From contig NZ_WJXB01000018.1 of assembly GCF_009664975.1 (NCBI RefSeq), positions 1 to 64,000 of the forward strand: a DNA stretch of 64,000 nt. Direction: 5' to 3'. The stretch comes from Paenibacillus monticola. Its GTDB lineage: Bacteria > Bacillota > Bacilli > Paenibacillales > Paenibacillaceae. The notes under the pieces are model-generated. The model had not been told where the DNA came from and searched no databases. It saw only the letters and a list, made by a program, of their open reading frames with translations. Each line of letters starts with the position of its first letter. The first letter of the stretch is position 1. The position numbers and the translations under genes are program-made. Shown one piece after another: positions 52,240 through 60,541 of the stretch.

Positions 52240-52275
52240 GGCGGGAAACCCGAATTTTCATTCGGACTCCCCGCC
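52240..52275 (-). terminator. intercistronic hairpin after the solute-binding protein gene
   Basis: Minus-strand GGCGGGGAGTCCGAAT-gaaa-ATTCGGGTTTCCCGCC is a 16-bp imperfect stem closed by a GAAA tetraloop, with no T tract. It is more likely an mRNA-stabilising or partial-termination element that lets the lipoprotein be made in excess of the hydrolase. Confidence 0.6.
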
Positions 52276-52307
52276 ATATTGAACTTATTTAAGATTATTT
52301 ATGATGC

Positions 52308-54044
52308 TTATTCAGTCCACAGTTTAACGCGTTGTTTAACCAATTCCTCACGCAGCGCCTCTACTTTGGCTACGCCAGCTTTATCTAGTTCTGCCATATA
52401 GGCATCCCAGATTTTATCGAATTCCGCTGGTTTGGACAAAATCGCTTCTGGAATACGTTTCCAAGTAATATCCTTCAGCTTATTATCCAGCACCACGATT
52501 TCACTGTCACCAGGGATCGTGATATTCCAAGCAGCACCCCAAGGTTTAACCTTAAACTCGCTTTCATTAGGGAACAGTTCTTTCCAGTTGGTTACATGGT
52601 AAGCAGCCAGTGTTTCCTTCTCAACATCATTGAATTGGGCAGTAATTTGTTCAGGGAATTTCGTAGTGTAGTAGTTGCCTGAAGGATCCTTAACGCCGTC
52701 GCCGTAGTGAACACCCAGCATATTGTACAAGCTTATACCGGTTTCTTTGGTGAAGTTGGCGTTATCATTTACAATACGGTTATTTACATCATCAGGAATG
52801 ACACGTTTGCCATTCTCTACTTTATAGTCTTTACCTTCAACACCATAGTTCAACAGAACTTGACCTTCATCAGAAGCAAGGTAATCCAGGAATTTGATGG
52901 CACGAACCGGATCTTTACATGATGTACTGATACCGACACCGTAACCAGCCATGAAACCTGTTGGCCAGAAAGAAGCATCTTTGTATTCCTCAGACAGGGT
53001 TACAGAATAATGACCATAGCCTTGATCGAATTTACCAGCGGTTTTCAGCGCTTTTTCAGCATCGCCGTAACCCCAGTCTTGGTCAATCAGGCCAACAACG
53101 CGGCCGGTTGCAATCTTAGCCTTGTATTGGTCATATTTTTGCACAAAGCTTTCTGGATCAAGCAAACCAATATCGTTCATATGGTTCAACCAGCGGAAGT
53201 ATTCTTTCTCTGCAGGACGACGGAAGTGATAAGTTACCTTCTGTGTATCTACGTCGATTGCGTACTCTCCATCATCTGATGAGCCTGTAGTTAAAAAGGC
53301 AGGGTTGGTAACTGTAATGTACATATACCAGTCATCTGCATTCAGTGTCATCCCAATATTTTTATTGCCATTCTCATCGGTAGGATGTTTTTCTAAATAG
53401 GCTTTGATTACGTTTTCATAATCCTGAACTGTCTTGATTGCTGGATAGCCAGCTTCTTTTACCGCACGATGCTGCAGTTCGAAACCGCCGCCTGCGTTGA
53501 AGTACGTGTTATCCACTCCGGCATTCGTTGGAATCGCATAAATAGCATGGTCATCATCACTGTAACGGGCACGCTTCATATTTTCTTCGCCAAGTACCTT
53601 TTTAATGTTCGGGGCATATTTATCAATCAATTCTGTAAGGTCAAGCATCGCACCTGCATCCACTAGCTTACTAACGTCATTCTTGGCAGCAACGATATCT
53701 GGATAATCACCACTTGCCGCAATTAGAGCCACTTTTTGTACAGGGTCACCCACGGCAAATTCAGCGTCAAGCGTTACACCTGTTTTCTCAGTAAGGACCT
53801 TACCAACTTCATCTTGCATGCCCGTCCAGTTTGGACTTGGGTCAGCGCTGAAGAAAGAGAATGTAATAGGACTGGTATCTTCAGGTGCAGCAGTTGCAGT
53901 AGCCGAATCCGTACCTGTATTGCCAGTGTTCTCCTCGGTTGTCGCATTATTATTGTTATTTCCACCGCAGCCGGCAAGCATACCGAGCATTAATGTCGAA
54001 ACTAACAACCATGCGGAAGCTTTTTTTCTATTGCTAGCCATCAT
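52308..54044 (-). CDS. sugar ABC transporter solute-binding lipoprotein (LplA-like)
   Basis: A 578-residue lipoprotein. The signal peptide ends in the lipobox LAGC (Cys at about 26), followed by an Asn/Thr-rich linker. The rest is a family 1 extracellular solute-binding protein of the large LplA/YtcQ type, with ASGDYPDIVAAKNDVSKLVD and a C-terminal WDAYMAELDKAGVAKVEAL. It captures oligosaccharides for the adjacent permeases. AGGAGGG lies 5 nt before the ATG. The cognate ATPase (MsmX type) is not in the operon, as is usual for this class. Confidence 0.93.
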   Translation of the reverse strand: MMASNRKKASAWLLVSTLMLGMLAGCGGNNNNNATTEENTGNTGTDSATATAAPEDTSPITFSFFSADPSPNWTGMQDEVGKVLTEKTGVTLDAEFAVGDPVQKVALIAASGDYPDIVAAKNDVSKLVDAGAMLDLTELIDKYAPNIKKVLGEENMKRARYSDDDHAIYAIPTNAGVDNTYFNAGGGFELQHRAVKEAGYPAIKTVQDYENVIKAYLEKHPTDENGNKNIGMTLNADDWYMYITVTNPAFLTTGSSDDGEYAIDVDTQKVTYHFRRPAEKEYFRWLNHMNDIGLLDPESFVQKYDQYKAKIATGRVVGLIDQDWGYGDAEKALKTAGKFDQGYGHYSVTLSEEYKDASFWPTGFMAGYGVGISTSCKDPVRAIKFLDYLASDEGQVLLNYGVEGKDYKVENGKRVIPDDVNNRIVNDNANFTKETGISLYNMLGVHYGDGVKDPSGNYYTTKFPEQITAQFNDVEKETLAAYHVTNWKELFPNESEFKVKPWGAAWNITIPGDSEIVVLDNKLKDITWKRIPEAILSKPAEFDKIWDAYMAELDKAGVAKVEALREELVKQRVKLWTE

Positions 54045-54153
54045 GTAAACCCTCCTTGATTCATTTATCTATTGTATAACAGGAGAAACCCCTGTAGATA
54101 CCATGTGTCAGGTCTTTTACAGCAGCTGTCCCTGCAAAAGACCTGCGCTAAAT

Positions 54154-55062
54154 CTAGCTTTTCACGGCTCCAAGCGTCATGCCCTTCACAAAATAATTTT
54201 GCAGGAAAGGATATACTAGCAGAATAGGTACAGTAACGACAATGGTAATTGCCATCTTGATAGATTCAGGCGAGACTTGATTCGTAGCCTGACTGACAAT
54301 ATTGGAGCGGTAGTCTCCCCCACTTCCTGCTGTCGTGCTCTGCAACACTTTCATCAGCTCGAATTGCAAGGTAGTTAAGGCTTCATTGGAGCCATTATAG
54401 AGATACGTATCGAACCAAGCATTCCATTGTCCCACAGCCAAGAACAAGGCAATAGTTGCCAGTGCTGGTTTGGCTAGCGGTAGAATGATACGCCAGTAGA
54501 TCGTAAAGTCATTTGCTCCATCCAGTGTAGCCGATTCTTGAAGCGCATAAGGTATACCATCGATAAAGGAACGGATAACGAATACATTAAAGGCACTGAC
54601 TGCACCAGGTAGAATATAGACTGCGAAGGTATTCATCAGATGCAAATCACGCATCAGCATGTAGGTTGGAATTAATCCTCCCGATACATACATGGTTAAA
54701 GCGAGAAATGTGGAAACGAATTTGCGACCTTGGAAATCTACACGGGCGATCGTAAACGCCAGCATCGAGGCCGTCAATAATCCGAGAAACGTTCCGATAA
54801 CCGTACGTAAGGCCGATATCTTCAGACCGGTAAGCAGACCGGTAAAGGAAAATATCTTGATATAGTTATCAACTGTAAACTCCCGTGGGAAAATAGTGAT
54901 TCCGCCGCGTACACTGTCGATCGAATCGTTCAGTGATATAGCGAGTACATTCAAAAACGGATATAAGGTAACTATGACAACAAAGGTCACAACAACATAA
55001 ATGATAATATCAAATATCCGGTCAGACCATGACTTACGGTTAGCAAATGTAGAACTTCCCAA
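54154..55062 (-). CDS. ytcP: sugar ABC transporter permease (YtcP-like)
   Basis: A 302-residue inner-membrane permease with six helices. The ATPase-contact EAA loop reads LQESATLDGANDFTIYWRII. The TTG at 55062 has GGGGGG 7 nt upstream. A longer frame to 55119 overlaps the preceding permease gene and is not needed. It pairs with the LplB-type permease. Confidence 0.9.
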   Translation of the reverse strand: MGSSTFANRKSWSDRIFDIIIYVVVTFVVIVTLYPFLNVLAISLNDSIDSVRGGITIFPREFTVDNYIKIFSFTGLLTGLKISALRTVIGTFLGLLTASMLAFTIARVDFQGRKFVSTFLALTMYVSGGLIPTYMLMRDLHLMNTFAVYILPGAVSAFNVFVIRSFIDGIPYALQESATLDGANDFTIYWRIILPLAKPALATIALFLAVGQWNAWFDTYLYNGSNEALTTLQFELMKVLQSTTAGSGGDYRSNIVSQATNQVSPESIKMAITIVVTVPILLVYPFLQNYFVKGMTLGAVKS

Positions 55063-55078
55063 AATGATGCCCCCCTCT

Positions 55079-56059
55079 CTACAGAAGACTTTCTTTAGTA
55101 GTACGTTTGAATATTCCATTGATGGTGAACAACAGGATTACACTAATTACTGAGTTAAATATATTGATCGCGGTACCGTATGAATATCTCGCCATGCCTA
55201 ACCCGTATTTCAAAGAGTACAGATCAAGTACTTGCGAATAGTCGGTAACCAGGTTATTTCCTAACAGGAATTGCTTCTCAAAGCCGATATTAAGCAAGTT
55301 CCCAATCGACATGATCAGCAGAACGGTAATCGTCGGGCGAATACCCGGAATCGTAATATGCCAAACTTGGCGCAGCCGGCTAGCACCGTCTACACGGGCT
55401 GCTTCGTAAAGTTCAGGTCCAATTCCCGCAATGGCCGCAAGGTAGATAATCGCGTTCCATCCGGTTTCTTTCCAGACATCCGAGAAGGTGACAATTCCCC
55501 AGAAGAGATGCCCCTGAGCCATGAACTGGATGGGCGAGTCAATGAAGCCGACACCCATTAAGAGATCGTTTACAAGACCGTTTTCGCCAGATAGCATTTT
55601 AGTTACAATGCCCGCAGCGACAACCCATGATACAAAGTGAGGCAGATACGAAATCGTCTGTGCGAAGCGTTTGAAAAAGTTTAAGCGAACCTCATTCAAT
55701 AAAATTGCAAACGTTATCGGAAATACAAAGCCTGCCACCAAGCCCATTCCGCTCATCGCTAGCGTGTTGCGCAGCGCCAAGATGAATTGATCGTCTGCAA
55801 AAAGAGTCTTAAAGTGCTCGAAACCGACCCATTTCTGTTCGAAAAATCCTTTTGCGGGCTTGTACTGCTGAAAAGCCATCGTCCATCCCCAAAGTGGGAG
55901 GTAACTGAATACGAACACCCAAATAATGAAGGGTAATGACATCATGTACAAATATTTCTGATTTTTAAAGGTTTTCCAAAACCGTCCCCCTGAAGCAGGC
56001 TTTTTGTTTAGCTTGTCGTTAGCAGGCTGGATTTCTTGTAAGGTTGTTGCCGCTTTCAT
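55079..56059 (-). CDS. lplB: sugar ABC transporter permease (LplB-like)
   Basis: A 326-residue permease with six helices after a 45-residue cytoplasmic lead. The EAA loop is LYEAARVDGASRLRQVWHIT and the N-terminal part has LPFIIWVFVFSYLPLWGW. It forms the membrane channel with the YtcP-like protein for the downstream lipoprotein. GGAGGGGG precedes the ATG. It is the first gene of the operon, with a perfect catabolite-repression site 38 nt upstream of the start codon. Confidence 0.92.
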   Translation of the reverse strand: MKAATTLQEIQPANDKLNKKPASGGRFWKTFKNQKYLYMMSLPFIIWVFVFSYLPLWGWTMAFQQYKPAKGFFEQKWVGFEHFKTLFADDQFILALRNTLAMSGMGLVAGFVFPITFAILLNEVRLNFFKRFAQTISYLPHFVSWVVAAGIVTKMLSGENGLVNDLLMGVGFIDSPIQFMAQGHLFWGIVTFSDVWKETGWNAIIYLAAIAGIGPELYEAARVDGASRLRQVWHITIPGIRPTITVLLIMSIGNLLNIGFEKQFLLGNNLVTDYSQVLDLYSLKYGLGMARYSYGTAINIFNSVISVILLFTINGIFKRTTKESLL

Positions 56060-56096
56060 GAAGCCCCCTCCTCTCTATGTCTATATTTTAAGGGGG

Positions 56097-56110
56097 TGTA
56101 AGCGATTGCA
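56097..56110. promoter_or_regulatory. cre (CcpA site) upstream of the glycan-uptake operon
   Basis: TGTAAGCGATTGCA is a full match to the catabolite-responsive element TGWAANCGNTNNCA. It lies between the LplB-like gene and the divergent creatininase-family gene, so CcpA could repress either or both. Confidence 0.75.
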
Positions 56111-56227
56111 GTACCCTATAAATTCGACCTAAAATCAGGTGAGAATTAGAGATTTTGATACGTATATGAATTTGTGTAGTATTATGAGATAGGTAAATAA
56201 TTACAAATGAGGAATGGTGGACAGATT

Positions 56228-56977
56228 ATGTTGGATTATAGAAACACAACAACAGAATTAGCGGAAAGCAACATTGATACGGCGGTAATCTCAGTTGGGG
56301 CAACAGAGCAATTTGGTCCCTATTTACCCATGCATATTGATTCTTTAATTGCTGAACGGTATGCAAATGAATATGGTAAAGCGATAAATGCTTATGTTTT
56401 ACCCGTCCTCCCCTTTAATACTTCAGAAGAACATGCCGGATTTAAAGGTACGGTTACGGTCAGTCCGAATATACTAACTGCTTTCCTGGAAGATATTATA
56501 GAAAACCTACGCAGACAAGGTTTTAAGAAATTCCTGCTATGCTCAGGTCATGGTGGGGCCTACTGGTTCAACGCATTTATCAAACATATGAACTACAAGT
56601 ACCCTGATATCATTGTTATCTTTCCAGGGTATCAAAGAGAGGCCTGGGAGTTAGCCGTAAACGCCGCCGGGTTAAACGGACGAAATGATATGCACGGTGG
56701 TTTAACCGGAGTTTGTACAGCAATGTGGCTCTGCCCTGAGCTTGTGAAATTAGAGACAATGGGGTCGGAAATACCTGAAGAATACAATGGATTTGCCGAT
56801 TATATAGGGTGGGATAAACTCACCAAAGATGGAAATTGGGGACATTACACGACAGGCGAATACACGCGTGAGGAACTAGCTAAAAAGGGTGAAACATTAT
56901 GGATGACTTTAATTAATAAGCAATGTGAGGGATTAAAGGAATATTTGGAAGAGGCCTATCGTAGAAAAGTAGAATAA
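56228..56977 (+). CDS. creatininase-family amidohydrolase
   Basis: A 249-residue creatininase-fold metalloenzyme. Family features are ISVGATEQFGPYLPMHIDSL (metal-binding Glu and Asp; the usual GSxEQHG-type motif is changed, with Phe in place of His in EQFG), LPFNTSEEHAGFKGTVT, LCSGHGG and NDMHGGLTGVCTAMWL. Known members act on creatinine, 3-dehydro-scyllo-inosose or mycofactocin precursors; the substrate here is unknown. The ATG at 56228 has GGTGG 7 nt upstream. It diverges from the uptake operon, sharing a 168-bp control region with the cre. Confidence 0.85.
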   Translation: MLDYRNTTTELAESNIDTAVISVGATEQFGPYLPMHIDSLIAERYANEYGKAINAYVLPVLPFNTSEEHAGFKGTVTVSPNILTAFLEDIIENLRRQGFKKFLLCSGHGGAYWFNAFIKHMNYKYPDIIVIFPGYQREAWELAVNAAGLNGRNDMHGGLTGVCTAMWLCPELVKLETMGSEIPEEYNGFADYIGWDKLTKDGNWGHYTTGEYTREELAKKGETLWMTLINKQCEGLKEYLEEAYRRKVE

Positions 56978-56981
56978 TAAC

Positions 56982-57020
56982 AATGACGTGCTAACCGATG
57001 CCAGTTTGCACGTCATTATT
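56982..57020. terminator. terminator between the creatininase-family gene and yesN
   Basis: AATGACGTGC / GCACGTCATT perfect stem with a 16-nt loop and A/T-rich flanks, between convergent genes. Confidence 0.75.
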
Positions 57021-57057
57021 AACATTAGTTGGAGGTTGCGCAGCATTCCCTTAAAGT

Positions 57058-58608
57058 TTAGGTGTTTTTGCGGTAGGAGGTAGGAGAAACACCCTCATAT
57101 TTGCGGAACTTGGCGTTAAAATAATCGGGGTTCATATAGCCAACCTTTTCAGCTACCTCATATACTTTCATGCCTTGCGCCAGAAACTGCTTGGCCTTCT
57201 CAATTCGCACTTTGTCCACGTACGTATTAAAATATTCACCCGTTGTGTTCTTGAACATTTTACCCAGATAAGCGCTGTTATAGTTAAACAACTCGGACAA
57301 AGTTTCCAGCTTCAGGTTCTCGTTGTAACGGCGATGAATCAGCTCGGTTATCTTCTTGACTTCATTACCCCGCCCTCCACTGCTCATCTGCCCGGCGATC
57401 TCCTCGAGAAAGGACACGGACTGCGCCTGCAGATCACTCAGATATAAGCTGTGGTAAAGCTCTCCAATCGGAGGCGAATGCTCTGCCGCGTAGGCGCGAA
57501 TTTCCGGATAAGAGGGTTCCAGCCGGGCTAATACAGTACTGAGTATCCGTACAAATGTCTCTTTGATTCGCAGCTCTTCTCGGCCAAGCATCACCAGCTC
57601 CGTGCAGATTTCCTGCACTAAAGGCCCAATTACTGTAAGGCTTCCAGTCTCGACCGCGAGCAGCAACAGACTCTCCGCGTCCTGTCCCGCCTCCACGTTT
57701 GTCTTTATTGTGCCAGTGAGCAGCATTCCTGAAACATCCGCGCTAAGGATGAGCCCCTTCTGAAAAAAGAATGCTTTACGCAACAGTTCGCGAGCAATAA
57801 TCAATGAACTTGCAGCCTCTTCTGGACGGAGTACTGCTCCTCCTGCCGCTGCTATGAAGTCATATCCGTTCTGGTGAATGATTACCAAGAGTTCCTTATA
57901 CAACTTATCCCTGCTGTTGTTATCTTGCAGAGGTTCCTTCAGCAGCAACCCCATAAACGGCGGTAGTGTAAAGAATAGCTGTTCCTGATTTCCACAGAAA
58001 TGCTGTTCCATTGTCGATCTAATTCTCTGCGTGTCCTCTTCACTAGCTTTAGCGGGTTCTATCAGCTCTATTAAGACTACTTCATAGTTGCCAGGTTCAA
58101 GTCCGAGCGCAGCTGTATACTTACTGGGATCGTTATTCCCCTCATCTCCTGTAGACGGTTGCAGCAATGCACGAAGCAGTGTTTCCTTGTTGCGTGCGGG
58201 TTCGGCCTGATTCCAGAGCGTAAACCGATCCTCTTGGTCAATCGTGTCCCGCAGCTGCTCCAGATAGGTTATCATTTCCTCTTCATCTACTGGCTTTAGT
58301 AGATAGCCATCAATTCGGTAGGCAATCGCTTGTTTGGCATATTCGAAATCAGCATGTCCGCTCAAAATAAGCACATGACTGCCAGAGCCTTCTTCCCGCA
58401 GTTCACCAATTAGCTCCAGCCCATCCATTCCAGGCATACGAATATCTACTACAATAAGCTCCGGGTAGTACGTATGATACTTTTCTAGAGCCTGAAGGCC
58501 GTTTGCCGCCGTAGCAACCACCGTATAACCAAGCGACTCCCAGGGTATAAGTGTTCTCAGACCCTCCCGCAGCTTCGGCTCATCATCAACGATCAATACT
58601 TTTATCAT
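57058..58608 (-). CDS. yesN: YesN-type response regulator with AraC domain
   Basis: A 516-residue regulator. A receiver (1-120) has the phospho-acceptor Asp near residue 55 (LIVVDIRMPGMDG). A long middle region (130-400) follows, then a C-terminal AraC-type double helix-turn-helix (415-515) with NLKLETLSELFNYNSAYLGK and VYEVAEKVGYMNPDYFNAKF then YEGVSPTSYR. It would activate the adjacent uptake operon. It overlaps the kinase stop by 4 nt. Confidence 0.93.
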   Translation of the reverse strand: MIKVLIVDDEPKLREGLRTLIPWESLGYTVVATAANGLQALEKYHTYYPELIVVDIRMPGMDGLELIGELREEGSGSHVLILSGHADFEYAKQAIAYRIDGYLLKPVDEEEMITYLEQLRDTIDQEDRFTLWNQAEPARNKETLLRALLQPSTGDEGNNDPSKYTAALGLEPGNYEVVLIELIEPAKASEEDTQRIRSTMEQHFCGNQEQLFFTLPPFMGLLLKEPLQDNNSRDKLYKELLVIIHQNGYDFIAAAGGAVLRPEEAASSLIIARELLRKAFFFQKGLILSADVSGMLLTGTIKTNVEAGQDAESLLLLAVETGSLTVIGPLVQEICTELVMLGREELRIKETFVRILSTVLARLEPSYPEIRAYAAEHSPPIGELYHSLYLSDLQAQSVSFLEEIAGQMSSGGRGNEVKKITELIHRRYNENLKLETLSELFNYNSAYLGKMFKNTTGEYFNTYVDKVRIEKAKQFLAQGMKVYEVAEKVGYMNPDYFNAKFRKYEGVSPTSYRKNT

Positions 58609-60392
58609 AGACTTAAGTCCTCCATTGGAATACGGAAGGAAATAATTGTTCCTTCATCAGGACGACTCTCTATCGTCAGTCCGTATTCTTCCCCGTATGA
58701 TAGCTTTAAGCGGTCATGCACATTGCGCAGCCCAATCCGCTCACCTTCACGTTCCTCCTGAATATCCAGCCTGCTACGCAGCATATCCAACCTTTCCGAG
58801 GTCATTCCGACCCCGTTATCAGTGATCGTAAACAAGGCATAGTCTCCAGCCTGTTGTATCTCCACAGTAACAAACGCTCCTTCCATCTTGTTATCCAGTC
58901 CATGGATAACGGCATTCTCAACCAGAGGCTGCACAATAAGCGGCGGTATATAGAGCGACTCCGTAGCAGGATCTACGATAAATTGATATTTCAACCGCTC
59001 CTCATAGCGGAATTGCTGTATGTCCAAATAACAACGGACTACTTCCAATTCCTGCTTCAGCGGAATTTTGCTACGTCCTACCTCAAGACTACTGCGCATC
59101 ATTTTGCCGAGTAGACGTACAACCCGGGCAATTTCCACCTGACCCTTCATATGGGCTTCCATACGAATGGATTCGAGCGCATTGAACAAAAAGTGCGGAT
59201 TGATCTGGCTCGCCAGCATCTTGAACCGAATATCATTCTGCTTCTGCTCCAGCAGGCTGTTCTGTTCATTCGATTTCTGCACCTCAAGCATCAGATCATT
59301 GATGCTGCGAACCATGGCATTGAATTGGCGGGCCAGCAGACCAATCTCATCATTACCATCAATTTTGAGCGTAGTATCAAAATCTCCTGTACCGACCCGG
59401 TTAATGTGCTTGCTCAGATACATCACGCGACGTGAGAACAACGAAGAGAAGCTATAGATTAATAAAAAGGCCAATACAACACTTATAACGATGACCATAA
59501 TAGCAAGCCTAATAATCCGATTCGGTTCCTTAACAATACTTTCGTTGGAGAAAACAGAGATGATCCGCAGCGCGTTGCGGCTGGACTGCGGCTTCAGCTC
59601 CTCAATTACAATTTTGGAAGCCTCGCCATCCACTACTGCTTCATAGCTGCCACTGCCCAGACCCATAAGCTTTGTATCAAAAGAGATATCGGCCAGCGTT
59701 TTGCCAGCCCTTTGCTTTCGGTTAGCTGCAATAATATTATTTTTATCGTCTACAATCATCGTTTCGAAGGACTCTTGCCCCAAAATGGAGTTAAGCTGGT
59801 TGCTATTCACATTGATAATCAGCACACCTGTTTTGGTGGAGCCCTCCAGCTCTATTTTGCGGATAAGGCTTAGATATTTAAGGTGGTCACGCTCATCCTC
59901 AATATATTCCCAGCCCACCAGACTATCATACCGCTGCGCTCTCTGATACCACTGGCTTGTCCGGACAGCAGTCGTGGGGTTGAGCAGTTCCCAGTTGTTG
60001 AGCAGAGTAGTATTGTCAGTGTATAATCGTATATTTGATATTTCTTTATATAATCTAAGATATTCGCGCATATCCGGATAATCCTGATAGGCCTCCACGA
60101 CATCATAGGTACTCTCATATATACGAATCGCCAATTTCTTCAGCCGGGTATCATTATTCAAGCGGTAAGAAATATCCTGAGATACGTCTATTACTTCTTC
60201 TGTTCTCTTTTTAACCCGATCCACGTTAATTGAAGCCTGTTCAAGCGCGTTCTCAAACGCCATTGTCTTCATCTCGATGGTAAGATAACCACCTACAAGC
60301 AGCACCGGCAACATAGTAACTAGTAAAAAGGCCAACAGCAGCTTATTGCGTATTTTGATATCATTCAGCAGCTTGACCAACCGTTGGAACAT
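58605..60392 (-). CDS. yesM: YesM-type sensor histidine kinase
   Basis: A 595-residue membrane kinase. TM1 is at about 15-37, an extracellular dCache-type sensing region at 38-295, TM2 at about 300-318, and HAMP at 319-370. The His_kinase domain has its phospho-acceptor in the SQINPHFLFNALESIR motif, and the HATPase region has DNGVGM and IGLRNVHDRLKLSYG. It pairs with YesN to sense extracellular glycans. The ATG at 60392 has GGGGGG 7 nt upstream. First gene of the pair. Confidence 0.93.
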   Translation of the reverse strand: MFQRLVKLLNDIKIRNKLLLAFLLVTMLPVLLVGGYLTIEMKTMAFENALEQASINVDRVKKRTEEVIDVSQDISYRLNNDTRLKKLAIRIYESTYDVVEAYQDYPDMREYLRLYKEISNIRLYTDNTTLLNNWELLNPTTAVRTSQWYQRAQRYDSLVGWEYIEDERDHLKYLSLIRKIELEGSTKTGVLIINVNSNQLNSILGQESFETMIVDDKNNIIAANRKQRAGKTLADISFDTKLMGLGSGSYEAVVDGEASKIVIEELKPQSSRNALRIISVFSNESIVKEPNRIIRLAIMVIVISVVLAFLLIYSFSSLFSRRVMYLSKHINRVGTGDFDTTLKIDGNDEIGLLARQFNAMVRSINDLMLEVQKSNEQNSLLEQKQNDIRFKMLASQINPHFLFNALESIRMEAHMKGQVEIARVVRLLGKMMRSSLEVGRSKIPLKQELEVVRCYLDIQQFRYEERLKYQFIVDPATESLYIPPLIVQPLVENAVIHGLDNKMEGAFVTVEIQQAGDYALFTITDNGVGMTSERLDMLRSRLDIQEEREGERIGLRNVHDRLKLSYGEEYGLTIESRPDEGTIISFRIPMEDLSL

Positions 60393-60486
60393 CGTTCCGC
60401 CCCCCACAACCTTCTCTATCTCTTAACCAGGCATTCGCTGGCTAGAGATTACCCCTACTTTACAGAAGAACAATGAAAACGGCAAC

Positions 60487-60516
60487 AAAGCCCTCCGCCA
60501 TTAGCGAAAGGCTCTT
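60487..60516 (-). terminator. terminator of xylB
   Basis: Minus-strand AGCCTTTCGC-taatg-GCGGAGGGCT (two G-U pairs) followed by TTGTT. The U tract is imperfect. Confidence 0.6.
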
Positions 60517-60541
60517 CATATTGTGATGTGCAACAGGCATT

